Source: Clitoria ternatea (Eukaryota > Streptophyta > Magnoliopsida > Fabales > Fabaceae). Taken from it: a DNA stretch of 64,000 nt. The notes beneath the pieces are model-generated. The model was not told the DNA's origin and ran no database searches. It saw only the letters and a list, made by a program, of their open reading frames with translations. Shown here piece by piece: positions 11,931 to 21,728 of this stretch (positions within the stretch are counted from its first letter, which is position 1; every line of letters starts with the position of its first letter). The stretch covers positions 1 through 64,000 of the forward strand of contig JAYKXN010000142.1 in NCBI GenBank assembly GCA_037962975.1, written 5' to 3'. A program made the translations under genes and the position numbers.

Positions 11931-13576
11931 GTTTTGGGTAAATTTTTTGACATAGTAAAGTAACATATAAATGATGGATTTTCAAATCAGTTATATATAC
12001 ATATATCAATAGATATGATTCTCAGATATCTCTTAACATTTGTTCCATAAGACTCGTTTTGTAAATACTTATTATTTGAATTTAATAATTCTAACATTCT
12101 AAAATTAGCCATCCAAATATACTCTAAGGCTTAGCTCTTCAACGCTAAAAATAAAATTCAAACTTCAATAACGAATTTTCAATATGATTGTGAGTTCAAG
12201 AATTCTTTGAAATCCATGGAAATTTTATTTAGGAATTATTTATTTGATGGAAACTAATAGATAAAGCATTGTCAAAGCTTGTGTAGTCCATTTAAATGCT
12301 AATTTTAAGCTCAAATTATGTGTACTTATGATCTTTAAAAGCTCAATTTAGATATTATTTATTCCTTAATATGTCGATACTAACTCATCTTTGAAGTCTA
12401 AAAACAAAACATATAGAATAACAACTTAATAATTTTAAAATATTATAAAATTAAAATTAAAAATAATTATGGTAATTGTTTTTATAATTATACTAGTTAC
12501 ACTTTTGTAACAATAGTGACCTAATAGACATTATAAATTTAGCTAAATAGACTTGATAAGCAAAACTTTGGACAATTTTACTAAGAATAATATGGTTGTG
12601 TTGTGAGGCAATGTTAACCATATATGTGTAGGGTATAATGTCTGACACCCCTATTTAGAGTAAAAAAGTAAGGACTTCATTTTCTTATTTTTGAAGAGTA
12701 ATATAGAGAACCATTTTTAAAAAGTTTAATATGTAGTTAATCTTAATGGTTTATACATTTGACTTCTTCTTAAACCTAATATATGTTATTATTATGTTCT
12801 TTACTCATATATATATATATATATATATGTATGTACACATTAATAATTTTTTTAAAATCAATGTTTTAAAATTTAGGGTAAAGTTTTTGACATAGTAAAG
12901 TAACAAATAAATGATGGATTTGCAAATCAATTATATATATAGATACATGACTAGATATGATTCTCAGATATTTCTTAATATTTTTCTCATAAGACTTGTT
13001 TTGTAAATACTTATTATTTGAATTTAATAATTCTAACATTCTAAAATTAGCCATCCAAATATACTCTAAGACTTAGCTCTTCAATGCTAAAAATTAAATT
13101 CAAACTTCAACAATGATTTTTCAATATTATTGTGAGTTCAAGAATTGTTTGAAACACCTGGAAATTTTATTGAGGAATTACTTATTTGATGGAAACTAAT
13201 AGATAAAGCATTTTCAAAGCTTGTGTAGTCCATTTAAATGCTAATTTTGAGCTCAAATTATGTTGAGTTATGATCTTTTAAGGCTCAATTTAGATATTGT
13301 TTGTTCCTTCATATGTCGGTAGTGACTCATATTGGAAATCTAAAAATGAAACATATAGACTATCAACTTAATAATTTTTAAAATATTATAAAATTACAAT
13401 TAAAAATAGTGATGGTAATTGTTTTTATAATTATACTAGTTATATTTTTGAAATCATAGTGGCCCAATAGACATTATAAATTTAGCTAAATAGACTTGAT
13501 AAGCAAACCTTAGGACAATTTCACTAAAAGAAAAAAATATGGTTATGTTGTGAGGCAATGTTGACAACATATGTGT

Positions 13577-13579
13577 AGG
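13577..13579. repeat. Target-site duplication AGG, left (CACTA copy 1)
   Basis: Uninterrupted B monomers read GTGTAGGCTATGATG. Here GTGTAGG is followed by the transposon, and after it the sequence resumes AGGCTATGATG. The AGG is therefore duplicated (13577-13579 and 16747-16749), matching the 3-bp duplication typical of CACTA elements. Confidence 0.95.
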
Positions 13580-13591
13580 CACTATAAGAAA
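13580..13591 (+). repeat. Left terminal inverted repeat of CACTA copy 1
   Basis: CACTATAAGAAA. The reverse complement of the right end is CACTACAAGAAA, so the ends match at 11 of 12 positions. Further in, both ends contain TGGCGGTTT about 25-30 bp from the terminus (13604-13612 and the complement near 16713-16721), extending the symmetry loosely. Confidence 0.92.
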
Positions 13592-13717
13592 TATTCAGTT
13601 TTATGGCGGTTTATTAGTAGGGGTTACTTAGAACTACCACAAGTAAGCACATTATTGAATTGGATGAAGAAAGTTAACAGCGATTCTGTAACTGCCGTTA
13701 ATTTCCCATTAAATGGG

Positions 13718-13734
13718 CACGTGCAGGTCACGTG
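13718..13734. promoter_or_regulatory. Paired G-boxes (CACGTG x2) near the 5' end of the transposon
   Basis: CACGTG occurs at 13718-13723 and again at 13729-13734, 11 bp apart, roughly one helical turn. G-boxes bind plant bZIP and bHLH regulators. Just downstream is a pyrimidine-rich stretch containing CCCTAACCC, resembling the telo-box motif of plant housekeeping promoters and leaders. The group could be a captured promoter/leader or part of the element's own subterminal control region. Both copies of the transposon keep it unchanged. Confidence 0.45.
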
Positions 13735-14790
13735 GTCTTTTTCCCTCCCATCATGGTTCTTTTATTTTCATTTCCCTCTTCTCCTAAATCCCTAACCCTT
13801 AATTTTTCCCATTTCCCTCTTATCTACCGCGTATCTCACTCTCTGTTCAGCACCTTTTCACTCTCTTCCTCTCATCTCTTAATCCTTTCTCCCCATCGTG
13901 CCTTTGTTCACATGTACCTTCTTATAGTCCTTGTCGTACCTCCACTCGCTGCGCGACTGTGCCACCATGGAAGAGTCCCAATGGTGAACCATCATGCCTT
14001 CAAACCACCACGCGTCTCATCTTCTCACTGTGACTAGCGTTCCACTGTAGCACCACTTCACTGTTACCATTGCCTCTAAAATTTGAAGCTTCAACATTTT
14101 TGCTTCTTCCATTTCACACTGAGTTTTATAAGGTTTTAATTTCTCATTTTGTTATTACTTATTTTTCTGCTTCTGAAGTTTCTATATAGTTTCTGGGTTA
14201 GTCTTTCTTTTGTTGCAGTGATTTATGATTTTTGGGTTCTATTTTTGCTTCTGTTTATGCACTTTTACAGTTTCTGTTTATGTGCTTTTACAGTATAAAA
14301 GAAAATCATGATTTCCTTCTGTCCAACAGTCTTCGCTGCTCTATTTTTTGTTCTACCATCATATGCTTGATTTAGCATTTATCATTGGTTTTGGCTGGCT
14401 GCTCACCATATTGTAGAAGGATCCATATTTCTATTAAAGTTACTATTGTGAAACTGGATTAGTGTATCAATCTTTTTTTTTTTGTTATGTTTGATGGATT
14501 TAGATCATTGAAAGCATTTGGATCGACAAATTTTTCCATGATTCCTAATGGTAGTTCCCTTGGATTCATGGTTACATCCTTTATTTGGTGTTTGTTCGAG
14601 CATGAAGATATGGTGTTTGATAACAGTTCTATGATGATTCATTGGTTCTGGTTCAGTTTTAGACTTTGTTTTTAGCCTATATTTTTCTTGAACACCAACT
14701 GTTTTGTGAAATGCCTTTTTGTTGTTTTGCTTCTAATTTTATTTTCTCTTATTTTATCCCAGCATCAGTTTTGTTCAATGTTGATGGCAG
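13735..14790. other. Captured or internal transposon segment of unknown origin
   Basis: This segment is pyrimidine-rich and GC-richer than the satellites for its first 350 bp, then T-rich with intron-like composition (for example TTTCTTTTGTTGCAG near 14206-14219). It looks like a plant gene leader followed by a long first intron, but I recognise no protein. Short open frames (13732-14037, 101 codons; 14487-14675, 62 codons) are identical in both transposon copies, which recent duplication explains. They show no recognisable domain. It may be the 5' part of a second captured gene joined to the V-ATPase fragment, or non-coding transposon DNA. Confidence 0.4.
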
Positions 14791-15668
14791 AAACTTAGAG
14801 ATATATTAAAAATGGCTTTTGGTGGATGCTATGTTGTTTTGATGATGACACTCTTCTCAATCTATACGGGGTTCATATATAATGAATTCTTCTCTGTTCC
14901 ATTTGAACTGTTTGGACCATCAGCCTATGGATGTCGTGATACTTCATGCAGGTGGTTACTAATATAATTTATTCAAAGTATTGATTGTCTTTTATGCTTG
15001 CTGGTCACCTTATATATGTGCGTAATATTTATTATTTCATCCTTAGGGATGCTTCCACCATAGGCTTAATAAAAGTACGTGACGCTTACCCGTTTGGTGT
15101 GGATCCTAAATGGTATGGTACTCGGAGTGAACTGCCATTTCTTAACTCCTTAAAGATGAAGATGTCAATTCTACTAGGAGTATCTCAAATGAATCTTAGA
15201 ATTATAATGAGTTACTACAATGCAAAATACTTTGAAAACAACAGAAATGTATGGTAATAGCAAAAGTACAACATTAGTTGAATGTGGTCTGTGGTTTGTT
15301 GTTTATAGTGTTCACTATTCATTGTATGCTTTTCTAATGTTGCTTCAGGTACCAATTTGTTCCCCAGATGAAGTGGTGCACTAGATCAAAGGCTGACCTG
15401 TATCATGTGATGATATACATGTTCCTAAGTCCAACTGATGATTTAGGTGAAAACCAGCTTTTTGTTGGCCAACAGTTCCTTTAAGTAAGAAATTTCAACT
15501 TTGATTTGGATCCATTTTTCTATTTAAAAATACTGAACAGAAGCCATATCACATCTGAACTCTCCACTGTTTCATTGTTGTTAGGTCGTGTTACTACTGT
15601 TGGCACTTGTTGTTGTACCATGGATGTTATTACCAAAGCCCTTTCTGTTGAAGAAGCAACATCGAGAA
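14791..15668 (+). pseudogene. Captured fragment of vacuolar H+-ATPase subunit a (VHA-a), broken
   Basis: In the intact protein this is the start of the membrane domain of subunit a, which works in the V0 proton-translocating sector at the tonoplast or endomembranes. Four exons are readable: 14791-14951 (begins KLRDILKMAFGG, includes FIYNEFFSVPFELF), 15047-15253 (GLIKVRDAYPFGVDP, SELPFLNSLKMKMSILLG), 15349-15484 (FVPQM, then WCTRSKADLYHVMIYMFLSP, GENQLF) and 15585 to about 15665 (LLLLAL, VPWMLLPKPFLLKKQH). Introns have GT/AG ends and phases join in frame, so genomic DNA was captured, not cDNA. Damage: about 16 codons are missing between FVPQM and KWCT, and the exon 3 donor codon reads TAA where the family has glutamine. 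Only about 190 of some 800 residues remain, without the start and the distal membrane helices. It resembles the a2/a3 (tonoplast) class more than a1, from memory of the family. Confidence 0.9.
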
Positions 15669-16572
15669 TTATACTCTAAAATATCATTTTTATCTTTTTG
15701 GCTTCTATTCATTTTCATTAAATTCCCTCCTAATTTGTATTACTATTATGGGCCCTCAGGTAAGTAGTTAAAAGGGTCCGATACTTGCTATTATGTGAAT
15801 TTTGGTTTCAATTAATTAAAACGCAATATGGATATGGGCATGTTGTTTCTCCTCTTCAAGTAGGTGATGTCTGAGTTTGATAAAGAATGTTCTCTAATAA
15901 ATTTGTTATTCTATGGATGACTCTTTGAAGTAGTTTTTTTAGGCAAGAAGAACCCATACATGAGTGAAATTAAAGTAATGATAATGTACAATTTTAATCA
16001 TTACACATTTAATTAGTAGGAACTCATAAAAGGGTAAAAACTTATGTGCAGCAATATATATTACATAAATGATAATTCAGACAAGAGGAGTTGGACTTCC
16101 ATATTTGGAGCATATTGCATATTTGGAATTTAGTTTTTATTTAAAACATCAATCTTCATATATATATATATATATATATATTACTTTAGTTTATTTATTT
16201 ATTTTCAAAGATATGCACTAGAGAGAAAGAATTATAGTATTTGAGTAAAAGTTTATTAGCATTTTTTTCTACTTCATTCCATATTAAAAGTTTAAGGATA
16301 CCATTGGCAATTCTATAATTTTTCTGAGTTGGTTGTCAAAATATAGAGATACACATAAGATTTTAGTATATTACAGATATTTGTATATATCTTGCATGAC
16401 ATTACCATTTTACAAAAAGACCAATTAAAATAAAAAGGAGACATTTGTATACATCTTGCATGAATTGATGATATGAATTTCTATTCTTCTCACTTCATGA
16501 ATTGATGGCCCTTATTTGTGGCATTTAAGAATGGTTAATATATATATTAATTTTTTTTTACTTTAGTTAATA
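15669..16572. other. Transposon interior without recognisable genes
   Basis: AT-rich non-coding DNA between the VHA-a fragment and the right subterminal region. It may begin with leftover host intron or exon sequence (an exon-like GGGCCCTCAG followed by GTAAGT at about 15750-15766). It contains an (AT)n run at about 16158-16180 that is 2 bp longer in the second copy. A related TTTGTATA..ATCTTGCATGA segment occurs twice (about 16380 and 16445). No reading frame of note. Confidence 0.6.
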
Positions 16573-16746
16573 GATTAGTGGCGGTTTCTGTTGGAATACT
16601 GGTGGGTTAAAAAACCGATGTTAAAATTATTCCTGGCAGGATGTTTAGCGGTAGTTTTACAACCGCCGATAATTATTTTGGTTGCGGTTAAAACTGCTGC
16701 TAGTGCACGTTTAAAACCGCCACTAATTCCTGGTTTTCTTGTAGTG
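16573..16746. repeat. Right subterminal region and terminal inverted repeat of CACTA copy 1
   Basis: Contains several short GCGGTTT/AAACCGC-like motifs in both orientations: GTGGCGGTTTC near 16578, AAAACCGATG near 16610, AGCGGTAGT near 16649, AACCGCCG near 16661, TGCGGTTAAAAC near 16683 and AAACCGCCACT near 16713. It ends TTTCTTGTAGTG at 16735-16746. Clustered subterminal repeats are the usual transposase-binding arrangement in CACTA elements. Confidence 0.85.
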
Positions 16747-16749
16747 AGG
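16747..16749. repeat. Target-site duplication AGG, right (CACTA copy 1)
   Basis: Second copy of the AGG generated on insertion. The interrupted B monomer resumes at once with CTATGATGAGTGACACC. Confidence 0.95.
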
Positions 16750-16923
16750 CTATGATGAGTGACACCCCTATTTAGAGTAAAAAAGAAAGGACTTCATTTT
16801 CTTATTTTTGAAGAGTAATATAGAGAACCATTTTTAAAAAGTTTAATACGTAGTTAATCTTAATGTTTTATAAGTTTGGCTTTTTCTTAAACCTATTAAA
16901 TGTTATTATTATGTTCTTTACTC

Positions 16924-16955
<32 letters not shown>

Positions 16956-17868
16956 TATGTGTATGCACATTAATAATTCATTTTCAAATCCATATTTTAA
17001 AATTTAGGGTAAAGTTTTTGACATAGTAAAGTAACATATAAATGATGGATTTGTAAATCAATTATACATATACATACATAAAGAGATATGATTCTCAAAT
17101 ATCTCTTAATATTTGTTCATATAAGACTCATTTTTAAATACTTATTATTTAAATTTAATAATTCTAACATTCTAAAATTAGCCATCCAAATATTGTCTAA
17201 GGCTTAGCTCTTCAATGCTAAAAATAAAATTCAAACTTAATGAAGTTTCAATATGCTTGTGAGTTCAAGTATTCTTTGAAACCCCTGAAAATTTTATTTA
17301 GGAATTAATTATATGATGGAAACTAATAGATAAAGCATTTTTTAAGCTTGTATAGTCCATTTAAATGTTAATTTTGAGCTCAAATTATGTTGAGTTATGA
17401 TCCTTTAAAGCTCAATTTGGATATTATTTGTTCATTAATATGCCGGTACTGACACATCTTTGAAATCTAAAAACAAAACATATAGAATAATAACTTTATA
17501 ATTTTAAAATATTATAAAATTAAAAATGGTTATGGTAATTGTTTTTATAATTTTACTACTTACATTTTTGAAATCATAGTGACCTTGTAGACATTATAAA
17601 TATAGCTAAATAGACTTGATAAGTAAATCTTAGAATAATTTAACTAAAAGAAAAATATGGTTATGTTGTAAGGCAATGTAGACCACATGTGTGTAGGCTA
17701 TGATGAGTAACACCCTTATTTATAGTAAAATAGAAAGGACTTTATTTTCTTGTTTTTGAAGAGTATAATAGGGAACCATTTTTAAAAAGTTTAATATGTA
17801 CTTAATCTTAATGTTTTATAAGTATGGCTTCTTCTTAAGCCTATTAAAAGTTATTATTATGTTCTTTA

Positions 17869-17906
<38 letters not shown>

Positions 17907-20900
17907 TGTATGCACATTAATAATTCATTTTAAATTAATATTTTAAAATTTAGGGTAAAGTTTTTGACATAGTAAAGTAACATAAAAATAATTGATTTAC
18001 AAATCAATTATACATATACATACATGAATAGATATGATTCTTAGATATCTCTAAATATTTGTTCACATAAGACTCGTTTTGTAAATACTTATTATTTGAA
18101 TTCTAACATTCTAAAATTAGTCATCCAAATATACTATAAGGTTTAGCTCTTCAATGCTAAAAATTAAATTCAAACTTCAATAAAAAATTGTCAATATGAT
18201 TGTGAGTTAAAGAATTCTTTGAAACCCCAAAAAAGTTTATTTAGGAATAACTTGTTTGATGAAAACTAATACGTGAAGCATTTTCAAAGCTTGTGTAGTC
18301 CATTTAAATGCTAATATTGAGCTCAAATTATGTTCATTTATGATCTTTTAAAGCTTAATTTAGATATTGTTTGTTCCTTAATATGTCGGTATTGACCCAT
18401 CTTTGAAATCTAAAAACAAATCATATAGAATAACAACTTAATAATTTTAAAATATTATAAAATTAAAATTAAAATAGTTATGGTAATTGTTTTTATAATT
18501 TTACTAGTTGCATTTTTGAAATCATAGTGACCTAATATACATTATAAATATAGCTAAATAGACTTGATAAGCAAACCTTAGGACAATTTCACTTAAAGCA
18601 AAAATATGGTTGTGTTGTGAGGCAATGTTGACCACATATGTGTGGCATATGATGAGTGACACCCCTATTTAGAGTAAAAAAGAAAGGACTTCATTTTCTT
18701 GTTTTTGAAGAGTAATATAGAGAACCAGTTTTAAAAAGTTTAATATGTAGTTAATCTTAAACTTTTATAAGTTTGGCTTCTTCTTAAGCCTATTAAATGT
18801 TATTATTATATTCTTTACTTATATATATATATATAATATTTGTGTGTGTACACATTAATATTCCATTTTTAAATCAATATTTTAAAATTTAGGGTAAAGT
18901 TTTTGACATAGTAAAGTAACATATAAATGATGGATTTGCAAATCAATTATACATATACATACATGGATAGATATGATTCTCAAAAATCTCTTAATACTTG
19001 TTCACATAAGACTAATTTTGTAAATACTTATTATTTGAATCTAATAATTCTAACATTCTAAAATTAGCCATCCAAATATACTCTAAGGTTTAACTCTTCA
19101 ATGCTAAAAATCAAATTAAAACTTCAATAAGAAATTTTCAATATGATTATAAGTTCAAGAATTCTTTGAAACACCAGAAAATTTTATTTAGGAATAACGT
19201 ATTTGATGGAAACTAATACGTGAAGAATTTTTAAAGCTTGTGTAGTCCATTTAAATGCTAATATTGAGCTCAAATTATGTTGAGTTATGATCTTTTAAAG
19301 CTTAATTTAGATATTGTTTGTTCCTTAATATGTCGGTACTGACCCATCTTTTAAATCTAAAAATAAACCATATAGAATAACAACTTAATAATTTTAAAAT
19401 ATTATAAAATTAAAAATATGTATGGTAATTGTTTTTATATTTGTACTAGTTACATTTTTGAAATCATAGTGACCTAATAGATATTATAAATATAGCTAAA
19501 TAGACATGATAAACAAACCTTAGGACAATTTCACTAAAAGGAAAAGTATGGTTGTGTTGTGATGCAATGTTGACCACGTATGTGTAGGATATGATGAGTG
19601 ACACCCCTATTTAGAGTAAAAAAGAGAGGACTTCATTTTCTTATTTTTGAAGAGTAATATAGAGAACCATTTTTAAAAAGTTTAATATGTAGTTAATCTT
19701 AAAGTTTTATAAGTTTGACTTCTTCTTAAACCTATTAAATGTTATTATTATGTTCTTTACCCTTATATATATATATATATTTGTGTGTGTATAGATTAAT
19801 AATTCATTTTTAAATCATTATTCTAAAATTTAGGGTAAAGGTTTTGATATAGTAAATTAACATAAAAATGATGGATTTGCAAATCAATTATACATATACA
19901 TACATGAATAGTTATGATTCTCATATATCTCTTAATATTTTTTCACATAAAACTAATTTTGTAAATACATATTATTTGAATTTAATAATTTTAACATTCT
20001 AAAATTAGTCATCCAAATATACTCTAAGGTTTAGCTCTTTAATGGTAAAAATCAAATTCAAACTTCAATAACAATTTTTCATAATGATTGTTAGTTAAAG
20101 AATTATTTGAAACCCCATGAAATTTTATTTAAGAATTACTTATTTGATGGAAACAAATAGATGAAGCATTTTCAAAGCTTGTGTAGTCCATTTAAATGCT
20201 AATTTTGAGCTTAAATTATGTTGAGTTATGATCTTTTAAAGCTTAATTTAGATATAATTTGTTCCTTGATATGTCGGTATGACTCATCTTCGAAATCTAA
20301 AAACAAAAATATAGAATAAGAACTTAATATTTTAAAATATTATAAAGTTAAAAATAATTATGGTAATTATTTTTATAATTATACTAGTTATATTTTGGAA
20401 ATCATAGTGACCTAATAGACATTATAAATTTAGCTAAGTAGACTTGATAAGCAAACCATAGGACAATTTCACTGAAAGAAAAAATATGATTGTGTTGTGA
20501 GGCAATGTTGACCACATATGTGTAGGTTATGATGACTGACACAACTATTTAGAGTGAAAAAGAAAAGACTTCATTTTCTTGTTTTTGAAGAGTAATATAG
20601 AGAAACATTTTTTAAAAGTTTAATATATAGTTAAGCTTAATGTTTTATAAGTTTGACTTCTTCTTAAACCTATTCAATGTTATTATTATGTTCTTTACTC
20701 TTATATATATATATATTTATATATGTTTGTGTGTGTACACATTAATAATTCATTTGTAAATCAATGTTTTAGACTTTAAGGTAAAGTTTTTGACATAGTA
20801 AATTTGCAAATCAGTTATAGATATAGATACGTGACTAGATATGATTCTCAGATATATCTTAATATTTCTTCACATAAGACTTGTTTTGTAAATACTTATT

Positions 20901-21720
20901 ATTTGAATTTAATAATTCTAATATTCTAAAATTAGCCATCAAAATATACTCTAAGTTTTAGCTCTTCAGTGCTAAAAATCAAATTTAAACTTCAATAACA
21001 AATTTTCAATATGGTTCTGAGTTCAAGAATTCTTTGAAACCCCTGGAAATTTTATTTAGAAATTACTTATTTGATGGAAACTAATAGATGAAGCATTTTC
21101 AAAGCTTGTGTAGTCCACTTAAATGCTAATTTTGAGCTCAAATTATCTTGAGTTATGATCTTTTAAAGCTCAATTTAGATATTGTTTATTCCTTAATATG
21201 TCAGTACTGACTCATCTTTGAAATCTAAAAACAAAACATATAAAACAACAACTTAATAATTTTAAAATATTATAAAGTTAAAATTAAAAATAGTTATCGT
21301 AATTATTTTTATAATTATACTAGTTATATTTTTGAAATCATAGTGACCTAATAAACATTATAAATTTAGCTAAATAGACTTCATAAGCAAACCTTAGGAC
21401 AATTTCACTGAAAGAAACAATATGGTTATGTTGTGAGGCAATGTTGACAACATATGTGTAGGCTATGATGAGTAGCACCCGTATTTAGAGTAAAAAAGAA
21501 AGGACTCAATTTTCTTATTTTTGAAGAATAATATAGAAAACCATTTTTAAAAAGTTAAATATGTAGTTAATCTTAATGTTTATAAGTTTGATTTCTTCTT
21601 AAACCTATTAAATGTTATTATTATGTTCTTTGCTCATATATATATATATGTGTGTGTGTGTGTGTACACACTAATAATTCATTTTTGAATCAATGTTTTA
21701 AAATATAGGGTAAAGATTTT

Positions 21721-21728
21721 GACATATT
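21721..21728. other. B-to-A junction, unit 1
   Basis: Family B TTTTGACATAGTAAAG and family A TAAACATATTAAACTTG are fused as TTTTGACATATTAAACTTG, sharing ACATA. The switch is clean, mid-monomer on both sides, with microhomology. The identical join at 48624-48631 is inherited by duplication. Confidence 0.85.

Larger units (their letters stand above)
13580..16746. mobile_element. Non-autonomous CACTA (En/Spm-type) transposon, copy 1, with captured host DNA
   Basis: A 3,167-bp element inserted in a B monomer. It begins CACTATAAGAAA and ends TTTCTTGTAGTG, an imperfect terminal inverted repeat with one mismatch in 12, flanked by AGG duplications. Subterminal regions carry GGCGGTTT/AAACCGCC-like motifs in both orientations, as expected for transposase binding. 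The longest open frame is about 100 codons and nothing resembles a CACTA transposase, so the element would depend on a partner in trans. The interior holds a V-ATPase subunit a gene fragment with introns and a GC-richer segment of unknown origin, as in transduplicating (Pack-type) CACTA elements. Base composition is clearly richer in GC than the satellites. Confidence 0.93.
8526..21722. repeat. Satellite family B, block B1 (~10.7 monomers, interrupted by CACTA)
   Basis: Head-to-tail repeat of about 920-955 bp. Using GCTTGTGTAGTCCATTTAAA as anchor, monomers start near 8526, 9478, 10400, 11351, 12277, 13219, 17345, 18289, 19236, 20177 and 21104. The sixth contains the transposon and is about 956 bp without it. 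Shared landmarks are the palindrome TTTGAGCTCAAA, TTCCTTAATATGTCGGTACT, TAGTGACCTAATAGACATT, GTGTAGGCTATGATGAGTG, an (AT)n/(GT)n tract, and ATAGATATGATTCTCAGATA. No similarity to family A is visible. No reading frame is conserved. Confidence 0.95.

Noticed and set aside
12866..13054. Minus-strand frame of 62 codons in family B, repeated at 39764-39952
   Set aside because: It lies inside a B monomer, other monomers interrupt it, and its repetition only reflects the 26.9-kb duplication.
13790..13802. Interstitial telomere repeat (CCCTAACCC)
   Set aside because: Only about one and a half units in a pyrimidine-rich leader-like region. Better read as a telo-box-like motif or chance.
13732..14037. 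101-codon frame in the transposon, with an exact copy at 40630-40935
   Set aside because: Translation is serine/proline/leucine-rich low complexity from a CT-rich leader-like stretch. Identity between copies is due to recent duplication. No recognisable protein.
14985..15257. 90-codon frame as a stand-alone gene
   Set aside because: It begins inside an intron and runs into the second captured VHA-a exon. The exon model with GT/AG sites fits the family far better.
13580..16746. Autonomous transposon encoding a transposase
   Set aside because: At 3.17 kb with no long frame and no transposase-like motif it cannot encode the large CACTA transposase. It is classed as non-autonomous.
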